DNA of 64,000 nucleotides, taken from the NCBI GenBank assembly GCA_024362935.1, contig JANCRA010000011.1, positions 4,092,001-4,156,000 of the forward strand, read 5' to 3'. The notes under the pieces are model-generated. The model was not told the DNA's origin. It did no database searches and worked only from the letters and a program-made list of their open reading frames with translations. Source of the stretch: Setophaga petechia (lineage: Eukaryota > Chordata > Aves > Passeriformes > Parulidae). A program made the translations under genes and the position numbers. This document shows positions 28,401 through 35,731 of the stretch, piece after piece (the stretch's first letter is position 1; every line of letters begins with the position of its first letter).

Positions 28401-29322
28401 CACCTACAAAGGGGGTTTGCACTGAAAAGACATGGAGAAAAATGCTTGTGTAGGGGCTAAAAATGAAATGTGCTGAGAATGTGCTGAGTTGGAAAGTACC
28501 CGCAAAGATGATCCAAGTCCAGTTCTTAACCCAGCACAGGACACCTCAATAATCACACCATGTGCCTGAAAGCACTGTCAAAGCGCTTCTTACACTCTAT
28601 CAGGCTTAACGCTGTGTCCACTTCCCTGGGGACCCTGTTCCAGCACTCAACCACCCTCTGGGTAAAGAACCTCTTCCTAATTACCAACCCAAACCCTCCA
28701 TCCGCAGCTTCAGGCCATTCCCTCGGGTCCTGTCACTCCTCATCACAGAAGAGAGATCAGTATCTGCCCCTCCTCTTCCCCTCCTGAGCAAGCTGGAGGT
28801 CTCCGTCAGTCTTCTCCAGTCTGACCAAACCAAGTGACTTCAGCTGCTCCTCATACAGCTTCCCCTCAAGGCCCTTCACCACCTTCGCAGCCCTCTCTGG
28901 ATGCTCTCTAATACTTAACGAAACGAGAAAGAAGACTGACTAAAACATACGGAAGGATGCCCAAAGAGAAAGCACACTCACGGAAGCATCCACGGAGCCC
29001 ACAGATGCTGCCCCGGGCGCTCTGCACACAGACAACGCCAGGCGAGGGAAGAGAAAAAGACCCCAAGTCCCCCAGGGAGAGGCCCGGCCTCCCTCTTGGT
29101 GCTGCAAAGCACGGGCTGGGCTGGGGCCCGAGGGACCGCCGGGGCAGGCTGGGCCCGGGAGGCCGCCTGTGTCCTGCAGCCCAGTGCTACAGCTCCGTCC
29201 GTGCCCTGGCACAAACCGCGAGGGGCGGCCACACCGCCGGCCTGAGCCCGCGGCCTGAGCCCGACCGCCTCCGCCCGGCTCCGGCTCCGCGGCCTGAGGA
29301 GCCGCCCCTCACCTTCCTCCAT
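1322..29322 (-). CDS. DPY19L4: DPY19L4, dpy-19 like 4: multi-pass ER membrane protein of the C-mannosyltransferase family (19 coding exons, 720 aa)
   Basis: The spliced product matches vertebrate DPY19L4 along its whole length by recognition of many exon peptides, for example [55 protein letters not shown] and [15 protein letters not shown]. Coding exons sum to 2163 bases including the stop, with no frameshift or premature stop; all introns are GT-AG. Layout: charged cytosolic N-terminus (1-44), first membrane span about 46-69, a conserved loop with the family motif around 82-101, many hydrophobic segments to about 540, then a soluble C-terminal domain (542-720). Sequons lie at N120, N386 and N390, among others. 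Known of the family: DPY-19, DPY19L1 and DPY19L3 attach mannose to tryptophan of thrombospondin repeats in the ER lumen; DPY19L2 is needed for the sperm acrosome. The substrate of DPY19L4 is, as far as I know, not settled. Introns range from 89 bp (intron 9) to about 3.5 kb (intron 1). Confidence 0.97.
1674..1789. repeat. Near-perfect 116-bp palindrome (inverted repeat) in DPY19L4 intron 18
   Basis: Arms 1674-1727 and 1736-1789 are 54 bp each and complementary at 51 of 54 positions; the three mismatches are at pairs 1683/1780, 1693/1770 and 1700/1763. The 8-bp centre (GATTAATT) is itself almost self-complementary. In the pre-mRNA it would fold as one long hairpin ending about 187 nt before the exon 19 acceptor. 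It is not a repeat family I recognise; it may be a small inverted-repeat element or a local inverted duplication. Confidence 0.93.
1790..3867. other. DPY19L4 intron 18, remainder
   Basis: Intron sequence between the palindrome and exon 18. I see AT-rich unique-looking sequence and no recognisable repeat, RNA gene or exon. The short open frames here show no coding character or homology that I recognise. Confidence 0.6.
3868..4026 (-). CDS. DPY19L4: DPY19L4 coding exon 18
   Basis: 159 bp, 53 codons, between TTATAG and GTAAGT. Residues 614-666 encode [20 protein letters not shown] followed by [17 protein letters not shown] and [15 protein letters not shown], a Rossmann-like alternation of helices and strands typical of the lumenal tail, with conserved cysteines at C-N-E and R-G-C-R. 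Confidence 0.97.
4452..4584 (-). CDS. DPY19L4: DPY19L4 coding exon 17
   Basis: 133 bp between TTTGCAG and GTGAGT. Residues 569-613 read [20 protein letters not shown], then [20 protein letters not shown] and NEN. The [11 protein letters not shown] segment is one of the clearest family signatures in the C-terminal domain. Confidence 0.98.
6277..6359 (-). CDS. DPY19L4: DPY19L4 coding exon 16
   Basis: 83 bp between CATCAG and GTAAG, leaving in phase 2. Residues 542-569 carry [15 protein letters not shown] and [13 protein letters not shown], the start of the soluble C-terminal domain. The YDPDTVELM motif is conserved in the family. Confidence 0.96.
6723..7331 (+). mobile_element. Solo LTR of an endogenous retrovirus, in DPY19L4 intron 15, antisense to the gene
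   Basis: The 609-bp unit begins TGTCGGGACC and ends CTCTGACA, giving an imperfect TG...CA terminal inverted repeat (TGTCGG against TGTCAG). A polyadenylation signal AATAAA at 7230-7235 followed by a GC-richer tail fixes the orientation as plus. No tRNA primer-binding site follows the 3' end, so it is a solo LTR. The flanks do not show a clean target duplication, which suggests an older insertion. The style resembles passerine LTRs; the family name is not assigned. Confidence 0.75.
7332..9319. other. DPY19L4 intron 15, remainder
   Basis: Sequence between the LTR and exon 15. The part from about 7380 to 8400 is less AT-rich than neighbouring introns and has overlapping open frames (7801-8149) in two phases without recognisable homology. 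It may be an undetermined old repeat. No gene is supported. Confidence 0.4.
9320..9376 (-). CDS. DPY19L4: DPY19L4 coding exon 15
   Basis: 57 bp, 19 codons, phase 0, between TTTCTAG and GTAAG. It encodes [19 protein letters not shown], residues 523-541, the last membrane span before the lumenal C-terminal domain. It is the smallest internal exon. Confidence 0.95.
10781..10901 (-). CDS. DPY19L4: DPY19L4 coding exon 14
   Basis: 121 bp between TTTTCAG and GTGAG. Residues 482-522 read [20 protein letters not shown] then [20 protein letters not shown], conserved in all vertebrate DPY19L4 proteins and including another membrane span. Confidence 0.97.
11962..12081 (-). CDS. DPY19L4: DPY19L4 coding exon 13
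   Basis: 120 bp between CTGCAG and GTAAGT, phase 2 in and out. Residues 442-482 encode a cytosolic loop ([20 protein letters not shown]) followed by the hydrophobic [20 protein letters not shown]. The junction codon with exon 12 is TG|T, cysteine, where human has asparagine. Confidence 0.96.
13736..13894 (-). CDS. DPY19L4: DPY19L4 coding exon 12
   Basis: 159 bp between TTACTAG and GTAAGT; residues 389-442. It starts with the sequon NFT (N390) and the hallmark [20 protein letters not shown], then a membrane span [20 protein letters not shown] ending in basic FRRI. Confidence 0.97.
15678..15751 (-). CDS. DPY19L4: DPY19L4 coding exon 11
   Basis: 74 bp between TTTCAG and GTAAGT, leaving in phase 2. 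Residues 365-389 read [20 protein letters not shown] then L-N-T-T, a lumenal loop with a sequon at N386. It is too short for an ORF scan but matches the human loop closely. Confidence 0.95.
16913..17011 (-). CDS. DPY19L4: DPY19L4 coding exon 10
   Basis: 99 bp, 33 codons, between TTTGCAG and GTAAG. Residues 332-364: a short basic stretch ([14 protein letters not shown]) followed by the hydrophobic [19 protein letters not shown]. It aligns with the human basic loop and following span, though this is one of the less conserved exons. Confidence 0.94.
17101..17232 (-). CDS. DPY19L4: DPY19L4 coding exon 9
   Basis: 132 bp, 44 codons, phase 0 at both ends, between TCAACAG and GTAAGT. Residues 288-331 encode [20 protein letters not shown] and [19 protein letters not shown], two more membrane spans. 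Intron 9 that follows is only 89 bp, the shortest in the gene. Confidence 0.96.
18428..18562 (-). CDS. DPY19L4: DPY19L4 coding exon 8
   Basis: 135 bp, exactly 45 codons, between CTTCTAG and GTATTG (a weaker donor than its neighbours). Residues 243-287 include [20 protein letters not shown] and a strongly hydrophobic [17 protein letters not shown]. The [10 protein letters not shown] block is nearly invariant in vertebrate DPY19L4. Confidence 0.97.
19109..19232 (-). CDS. DPY19L4: DPY19L4 coding exon 7
   Basis: 124 bp between TTCTAG and GTAAAG. Residues 201-242 carry the conserved lumenal segment [20 protein letters not shown] followed by a membrane-entering [11 protein letters not shown]. The R-x-D-T-T-R and RENWALP elements are typical of the DPY19L proteins. 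Confidence 0.96.
20903..21048 (-). CDS. DPY19L4: DPY19L4 coding exon 6 (two membrane spans)
   Basis: 146 bp between TTTCAG and GTAAG, leaving in phase 2. Residues 153-201 encode [15 protein letters not shown] and then [19 protein letters not shown], two hydrophobic segments with a short turn, matching the family topology. Confidence 0.96.
21903..22024 (-). CDS. DPY19L4: DPY19L4 coding exon 5
   Basis: 122 bp between CTGTAG and the strong donor GTATGT. Residues 112-152 read [11 protein letters not shown] onward to the LYPELIAS block and YQASGSE; N120 is a potential N-glycosylation site (N-K-T). This lumenal loop is among the most conserved parts of the gene. Confidence 0.97.
23783..23873 (-). 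CDS. DPY19L4: DPY19L4 coding exon 4 (family motif loop)
   Basis: 91 bp between TTCCTAG and GTAGAA (a fairly weak donor). Residues 82-112 carry the DPY19 signature: ELEREITF, then Q-G-D, then IYYSFYK. By memory of the family alignment the Asp at residue 92 falls where C-mannosylating DPY-19 proteins have an active-site Glu. The exon ends in phase 1. Confidence 0.96.
24188..24290. repeat. A/C-rich low-complexity tract in intron 3
   Basis: A run made almost only of A and C, with repeated AAACC and AAAAC words, including nine consecutive A residues. It is consistent with decay of an A-rich microsatellite or a retroelement tail; no element body is recognisable beside it. Confidence 0.7.
24581..24705 (-). 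CDS. DPY19L4: DPY19L4 coding exon 3 (first transmembrane span)
   Basis: 125 bp between TTTTCAG and GTAAAG; residues 40-81. It contains the sequence [20 protein letters not shown], the first membrane span, followed by the conserved [12 protein letters not shown] that leads into the first lumenal loop. Confidence 0.97.
25656..25763 (-). CDS. DPY19L4: DPY19L4 coding exon 2
   Basis: Acceptor CTTCAG and donor GTAAG bound 108 bp, entering in phase 1 and leaving in phase 1. It encodes the hydrophilic cytosolic N-terminus, residues 4-40, starting with the conserved LRQRKK basic cluster. The rest is the most divergent part of the protein, rich in E, K and N, as expected for this family. Confidence 0.95.
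27852..28075 (+). mobile_element. Ancient CR1/L3-like LINE fragment in DPY19L4 intron 1
   Basis: The segment follows the 3' part of an old CR1/L3 reverse-transcriptase reading frame: a piece like AACATTCAGAGAAAGGCCAT, then GGCTTCCATACA and CTCAGTCTAGAAAAGAG, in the order expected for the end of ORF2 in these LINEs. It is heavily diverged with many indels, much older than the other CR1 copies in the window. Identification is from memory of the consensus. Confidence 0.6.
28488..28920 (-). mobile_element. CR1 LINE 3' fragment (minus orientation) in DPY19L4 intron 1
   Basis: Reverse-complement CR1 3' end: the plus strand shows the recognisable antisense words CACCCTCTGGGTAAAGAACC, CAGCTGCTCCTCATACAGCT and CAGCCCTCTCTGGATGCTCT. 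The 3' end is at the low coordinate. It is truncated at its 5' end near the CpG island, as usual for avian CR1. Confidence 0.88.
29313..29322 (-). CDS. DPY19L4: DPY19L4 coding exon 1 (start codon)
   Basis: ATG GAG GAA G followed directly by the donor GTGAGG. The start has a strong context (G at -3 and G at +4: GCCATGG) and lies in the CpG island. It encodes M-E-E and one base of the next glycine codon (phase 1), which joins exon 2 to give [13 protein letters not shown], comparable to the human N-terminus. The ten coding bases are far too few for ORF finders; the 5' UTR extends to higher coordinates but its start cannot be fixed from sequence. Confidence 0.88.
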
Positions 29323-29540
29323 GGCCGGCCCGTGCCCGCAGCCCGCCGCTGGCTCCCCCCGCCGCTCTCTGCGGGGCGACGCGTCCGCCCCGCCCGTGCC
29401 GCCGCCCGCCTCCCGCCGGCCGCGGGGGCGGGAGCGCTCCCGCATCCCCCGGCGAGCGGAGCGGAGCGGCCCCGCGCTTCCTCCCACCGCCGGAACTGCG
29501 GCTGCGGAGCGCGGGGGGCGGCCGGAGCCGAACGGCGGCG

Positions 29541-29705
29541 CACCGGGACACAGCGAATGTGCAGGGCCACAGCGGGCACGCCGGGCGTCTCTGCACCGGG
29601 GCACAGCGAATGTATGGGGGCACAGTGAATATTCCGGGGCACAGCGAATGTACGGGGGCGCACCGGGCGTTCCGGGGCACGGCGGGCACAGCGGACGTGC
29701 AGGGG
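29541..29705. repeat. Degenerate GC-rich minisatellite just upstream of DPY19L4
   Basis: The word ACAGCGAATGT recurs at 29550, 29603 and 29641, with diverged versions at 29622 (CAGTGAATATT) and 29687 (ACAGCGGACGT), each in a GGGGCA...GGGG setting. Spacing is irregular: 53, 19, 19 and about 46 bp. It lies 220-380 bp upstream of the start codon, inside the promoter island. Confidence 0.82.
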
Positions 29706-29829
29706 CCTGCCGGGCGGCCTCAGGGCTCCCGTGCGGGAGCTCGGCGGCCGCGCAGCCCCAAGGCGGCACCGCCCGGCAGCGCGGCCGCGGTTGGTGCCGC
29801 TCCAGAGGGACCGGGCCTCCAGAGAGCGT

Positions 29830-30180
29830 GGACAAGAGGAGGCTCGGGGTGACCCTAAGGCTCTCTACGGGTGCCTGAAAGGAGGTTGTAGCCATGAGAG
29901 CGTCTTTTCCTGGGCAGCCAGAGATAGGACGAGAAGACATGGCCTCAGGCTGTGCCAGAGAAGGTTTAGGTTGGACATTGGAGGAAGTTTTTCACAGAAA
30001 GGCTGATTAGGCATTAGAACGGGCTGCCCAGGGCGTGGTGGAGTCACTGTCCCTGGAGATGTGTAAGGAAGAACTGGACGGGGCACTTGGTGCCAGGTTC
30101 TAGTTAACATGGTGGTGTTTGGTCAGAGATTGGTCTCGATGATCTCAGAGGCTTTTTCACAACTAATTGATTCTGTGATT
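29830..30180 (+). mobile_element. CR1 LINE 3' fragment (plus orientation) with intact tail
   Basis: Sense CR1 3' end including the closing part of the ORF2 region (GGCTGCCCAGGGCGTGGTGG, GTCACTGTCCCTGGAGATGT), then GATGATCTCAGAGG and the terminal TTGATTCTGTGATT octamer-like tail at 30167-30180. Five-prime truncated at the edge of the CpG island. Confidence 0.92.
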
Positions 30181-33100
30181 AAAGAACTGGTCACTCTTCT
30201 ATGGAAGAGGTTTGTGGGAATTGTCCCTTGGAGGTTTGTGGGAATTGCCCCTTGGATGCTGCATGTCTCCTGACCTACAGTCAGGCCAATGGCTGAGCAG
30301 CTGCTGGAAAACTGATTGCTTGTCTGGCAGCTGCAAGGAAAAACTGAACCAATATAATATGTATGTCCTGTTGGAGTGTAAAATGAGATTTATAAGTTTC
30401 CTGGATTTTTTAATAAAATCTAAAATACTTCTGCAGTTGTTGATTTATTGAATAGTGAAAGGAGTTGCTTATGTTTTTAATGATCCACAAATTATCCATT
30501 GCATTTCTAATGCATCATGTTCAAGCTGGGGATTTTGTTTGTTTGTTAGTGTAGGGTTTTTTAAAGTTACTGGAATAAGCAACCATAATCATTGCAATGA
30601 AAAGAACAGTAATTGTTTCAAATATTTGTGCTCAGACTATCAGTACATGGACAGACATAAAATAAACAATTGCTCCATTGTGCTCTAGATGTTTTTTCTT
30701 ACACCTTCTTTGTACCTGTTGTTTTATAGTGTACCTTGTTGCATTTATTGTGCAACTTCAGTTTTCTTCTGATGCTCCAACATGGATCATCCCACACCTT
30801 GATTTCAGTAAAATTATAAATGCGTATCAAGTTATTTACATGCATAGTTAGCAGAGAAGTGAAAAATCCAGCCTGCTCACTCCATTTTCCTTTTTTCCTA
30901 AGGAAAAAAATTCCACATTTGAAAGTGAGAGAACCAAAAATCATTTTTCATGCAAGTTTCTTTCTCCCAGAATGCACATGCTGAAATGATTGTTAAGGTA
31001 ATGTTGAAAATGTTACTACTGTTGCACTTCAATCTTCCAAAATGCATTCCTCAACTAATAAATGAAAGTTAGTCCATTTGACAGCTTATTGTGTGGCCTA
31101 AACATTGTGCTGTAATACATTACAATGAATAAATACAGGGATGTTGTGTTCTTTTTCTAAGCTTTCTCTCTACAAACATGCATCATGTATCTGCATGATG
31201 GCATTTGTTCTCTGTTTACATGTTATTTCTAAGCCCTGCAGACATAATTTTCCTTTTTATTTACAAGTTCATGGTACTGATGCTTTCCAGTTTAACAATC
31301 ATTCTTTCTCTCCTTTAGAGATTGTTGACAGGAGACATACACAGACCTTAGTGTAATGCATTAATACTGGGCATGTTTGTCATTACACAGAATTTTTTAA
31401 AAATATGCAGTTGTTTATTTTGTAAACAAACCAGGTTATATTTTTTTATGTTAAAGATCCTGTGCCTAAAAATATTTGTAAAGTTTCAATAATCAGGAAA
31501 CAACTGTGGATATTTCACCCATTCTACTAATTTCAGCCTTTTGTAGGGTTAATTTTCAGGCTGCTAACTTATGGTTCTGGATTGTCAGTATCCAAAGGTT
31601 TTGCTTATTTTAATTATTTCACATTCTTCTCTCCCCAAAGCTGTATATCTTCTATCAAAGTGTAAAAAAGTAGTGCCTACAAAAGTGTTTGTGGGACCAG
31701 AATTTTGCTTAAAGTTGGAAAGGTGTGTGCTCCCACCTGATACGGGGACTGCAAGGGAATAAGTGAGGGGATATTGAGGGATAGTGATAATTTGGAAACA
31801 TTACTGAAAACTGGACCTAGGAAGTCTTAAGAAAATTGAGTTACACAAAATATATAGAACCTTTGGGATTTTTTCCCACCTATTTAATTTTTTTCCTGTC
31901 TTATTTTAGCACAGCTTCCAGTGGTTTTGATTGCTTCAGTTCATGCCTGCCTTGCCTAGGATGTAAGTGAGCCAGGTTCTATGGTCATCTGCTGTATTGT
32001 AAAACATGGAAAATATCCATTAAATCAAGGGAGCTGATTTAGATTTGGGCTCTGAAACTGAGCTGTGGACATGGAAACATGCTTTGTCTCAATTCTCTCT
32101 TAGCTTCAATCCTCTAGTGGTAAATCTTTGTTTTGTTTTCTTCTAAGGCCTTTGAAATTTCTTTAAACAGTTCCTCTGCAGATGGAAGACACTACAGATG
32201 TGATTGGCATGACCATCTTCCTGTTCTTTCTACCCTGCCTCTTGTATTTACTGTCCTTGAAGCAGCATGAGATCCTCCATATTAATTTTCTTTACTTCTT
32301 CCTGTCACTCCTTGTGCTTCCCTGTAATCTAGAACTAACTCATGTCACCCTGTGTTTAGACATGTGTGATGCTCAACAGCCTCTCATCCTGTACACTTTC
32401 TCTTCTACGTCCTTCTAACCATCTCATCATCTTCTCCAACCCTTTTTTTTCCTCTCTCCATCCCACCTGAAAGAGTTCCTTCTCTGTGTTTTCACCCTCT
32501 TAAATGGCATGGATCCTTATCACAGTTGCCTTTATCTGACCTGTAATTTAGTTTCTTGCTTTTCATCTTACTTTATAAGACAAAGCCATGTCAGCTGACT
32601 AATTGCTGTATTGCTCCTGCAGAGCACTGTATCAGTAATAAAGTCATGGTAAATGGACTGCAGGAGAAAAGTCCTGATAAATGTTTGTTCCTTTAAACAC
32701 ACACAGACACAAACACACATCCTTAGTGATGTGACTTGCTTTCTGTACCACTTCCCTCTTTCTGATCTTGCTCTACTTCTCGTTTGTGCTGCAGGTGAAG
32801 TTCCCCAGAGCAGGAGGCTGACCCCTGTATTTGTGAAACATATACAGAAATAACAGTAAGGAAGCATAACTGGCTGATAGCTGCCTTGCCCTTCACGTGG
32901 CCTCTGCTCTCTGAGGAGGCCCATTGCTCTGCTATTGTCTCTGTCCTTTTTTACAGTCCTTTTTTTCTCCCTGAGCTGTCTCTTTGACTCTTATCCAAGG
33001 ATAATGCCCTTTGAGGCGGATGACTCACAGCTCTGCACTTGCTTTGACTCATACTTTGCCACCTAGTATATTGGTCAGCTCTTACTAAACTGCACTTAGG

Positions 33101-35073
33101 TTTTTGGGGTTTTTTTTTGCTAATGACGACAACCCTTGCTGCCCACATCTTTGATTTCACTGTTATTTCTGCTGGGTCAGAGCTATGCTTGTTTTCTCTA
33201 TGATTGGTCAGAGCTGTATTTCCCCTTTCTCACTGTTCCTGGGTTTGATACTCTCTGGTTTTTTAAACATCCCCTGCAGATTTCAGAGTCTGGAGGCTCT
33301 TTTTTCTCTGGTGCGCAGCTGTTTGGGCTGCATTTCTGAGGGTGAAGGTGCTGGTCCCCACATAGCCTGCCCTGCCAACATGGAAAGGCAGCCTCATCCC
33401 TTGCCTCCCTGTGCAGCATCCTCACCATTCATCAGCTGCTTGACCAGGAGCAGCACATTCCCCAGCTTCCAGTGGTGACACACCTTGAGTGATGGCAGAG
33501 AGTTGGTGTCATCACACAGGTGCTGATGATGAGGGCTTAGCAAACACTTCAGCTGGTACAAAGCTAGCAGCAGAATTCAGGCCTCTTTTCAGGCACTCTG
33601 TTGTCCCTGAAGGGCAGGCCTAGCATGACTGGAGTCACTGAAACCCCATCCCTGGTACTGACATCAGCAGGAATGACTGATTGCATCTAGGAAATTGCTC
33701 TTGGAATATTGTGCTGGCCTTTTTTATATAAGTATTTTTCAGAGAAGTGGAGCAATATGATCTTTAATATATCTTAATGTCTTACTAAATGCACTAGTCA
33801 GGCACATCTCCTATCCCAACATAGCAACCAGCAGTCTTAGCCCCACATTCTTGTCTGACCGTGTTACAGCTGGCAGAAGAAAGGCCGATGTCACTGCTTT
33901 TGATGGGTTTCCAACTTTAAGCAGGAAGCAATTTGGCCTGATACTTGAAGATTATAAATCAGTAATACAAGTCATAGTCCAAACACTAAGCAGACACGAG
34001 ATCCCTTCTCAAAAGCTGCATCTAATGTTATTAAAACAGCTTGGGCTGAAGCAGCCCTTTGCAGCTGGTGCTGCTTTTCACTGGAGTGAGTAGAAATGAC
34101 TCCAGCACAGGCAAAATGCACTCCAAAATGCAGGTTAGCTATTACCAAGCTACTGCTTGTCTGCTAAGATTTCCTAGACAGCAGAAAAAGAAGTGAGTGG
34201 GACTATACTTGGCAAGGGATGGGAGGGTGCAACTTCCGTCTGGGATGCAGATTCTTGACTCTGAAGCAGCTCTGATAATCCCAGCTGTAATTTTCCAAGG
34301 AGGAAACATAAGCCAGGCCATTTGTTACAGAGAAGGGTGATTTCTCTAGAAGGGCAGTTCAGTTTCCTCAGCTTTTTTTCAATCCCAGCCAGCATTGCCA
34401 AGCTTTGACTTCATTTCCAGAGCTGATGCTTGCCAAGCCAGGAGTTGTCTGAGTTGAATGGCCCCATTTGAAATTAATAATTTTACCTGTATCAGCCTGT
34501 ATAACTGCTTTTATGAGACACGGGGCACTATGAGAAATGCAGAGAACAAACAGACCTAGTGTGTGAGCAGGATGCCTGTCACTGTGTAATTATGTATAAC
34601 TGTACAGTTACATAAATGCTTTTTGTTGGGAGTCACCAGTGACGGCAGCAAGCTTTGCCTGTCATGTTTTGGCTAGTTAAAGCACTGATTCATCACACTT
34701 TGAATACTCAGTTTCCTGCTTGTTCTATGGTAAATGGATTACTGCCTGCAATTTCAATAGTAATTAATGAAGATGAGAGATAGATCCAGTGATAAAACTG
34801 GGTTGTCTGAAGAAGTGGAATGATTTACTCCTCTTGTCAAGTCTCGCAGTGTTACTAGAATATCACTAGCTTGTTTGCAGACTGATTCATCTTCTTCTTG
34901 AAAGATGCATTTTTAGCAGTTGGGGTAACAAATCTATGCATACAAACCATGATTTGACTCTTTTGTTCCTCCTACATGTGAAGTATCCCCCTCCTTCCCT
35001 TTATGCCGCTCACCTTGGGCTCATTTTTGCAGTTGCATATTTCTTCTTGAGCTTCTACAAGATCTATCATTAA
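30181..35073. other. Intergenic sequence, no gene recognised
   Basis: AT-rich sequence to about 32 kb, then more balanced composition. Open frames here are short and lack domains or homology that I recognise. A CA-rich stretch lies near 32695-32720. No exon of the expected upstream gene ESRP1 was found. Confidence 0.6.
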
Positions 35074-35078
35074 GAAAC

Positions 35079-35726
35079 TGTCCTGGTTTAGGGCAAATCT
35101 GGGAGAGAATCTCCAAAGGGGGGGGGGGGGGGCGGGCTCCAGAAAGCAAATCCACACGGCCCCTCCCCCCAACCGGTTCGGGAAGAATTCCTCAGAGAGA
35201 AGTGGAAAGAACCTGTTTATTCAACAGGCACAGCACCCCCCAGGACACAAAATGAACAATACTAGATTCACCACTCTTTCACCGCTCTGAAAAAAGATGA
35301 CAAATTCAGAAAGTCTCTCTCGGGGGGGGTGGTCACTCTGTCCTCAGTCCCTCCACTGCTGGGGCAGCTGCTGCAGCCACAAGGTGGGAACTCTTGGTGT
35401 TCCCAGGTCCCAGTCCGGAGCAGGTTCGAGTAGGTCCAAAAAAAGGAAAGGAGAAACAGTCCAGGAAGAAATTTGGACGGTTTAGCTAAACTAGCTAAGG
35501 AGCAGAAGCAAGAGTGAGAGCAAAGCGAAAAGCAAAAGAAAAAAGCAAAAGCAGCACTGTGTACTGCCCCGTCTCTGTGTCTCGCCAGCCATGGGGGAGC
35601 GGCTGATAAGAAACCAAAACAAAACTTTCTCTCTTCAGAGCCAGTCTTGAAGGCACAGAACATGATATCCAGCATAAACAGAACACATGAATGGGGATAC
35701 AAGCATCACAACGTCACCCTAGGACA
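35079..35726 (-). mobile_element. Solo LTR of an endogenous retrovirus with 5-bp target duplication
   Basis: The 648-bp unit begins TGTCCTGG and ends CTAGGACA (perfect TGTCCT terminal inverted repeat), flanked by identical GAAAC at 35074-35078 and 35727-35731. A 5-bp duplication is typical of class III (ERVL-type) elements among others. The complement strand carries AATAAA at 35216-35221, so the LTR is in minus orientation. A run of 15 G lies at 35118-35132 and a shorter one near 35322. There is no internal retroviral sequence. Confidence 0.93.
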
Positions 35727-35731
35727 GAAAC

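Larger units (their letters stand above)
28985..29830 (-). promoter_or_regulatory. CpG-island promoter of DPY19L4
   Basis: GC content and CpG density rise sharply compared with the AT-rich introns, and the DPY19L4 start codon lies inside. No TATA box is visible. A GC box (GGGGCGGG, 29425-29432) and an ETS-type CCGGAA (29490-29495) lie about 105 and 170 bp upstream of the ATG. This fits a housekeeping-type dispersed promoter. CpG islands often fire in both directions, so a divergent plus-strand transcript is possible but unsupported. Confidence 0.8.

Noticed and set aside
28957..29940. Long overlapping open frames on both strands in the CpG island (up to 320 residues)
   Set aside because: They result from GC-rich sequence poor in stop codons; products are A/R/P/G-rich low complexity, run through the minisatellite and both CR1 borders, and match nothing I know.
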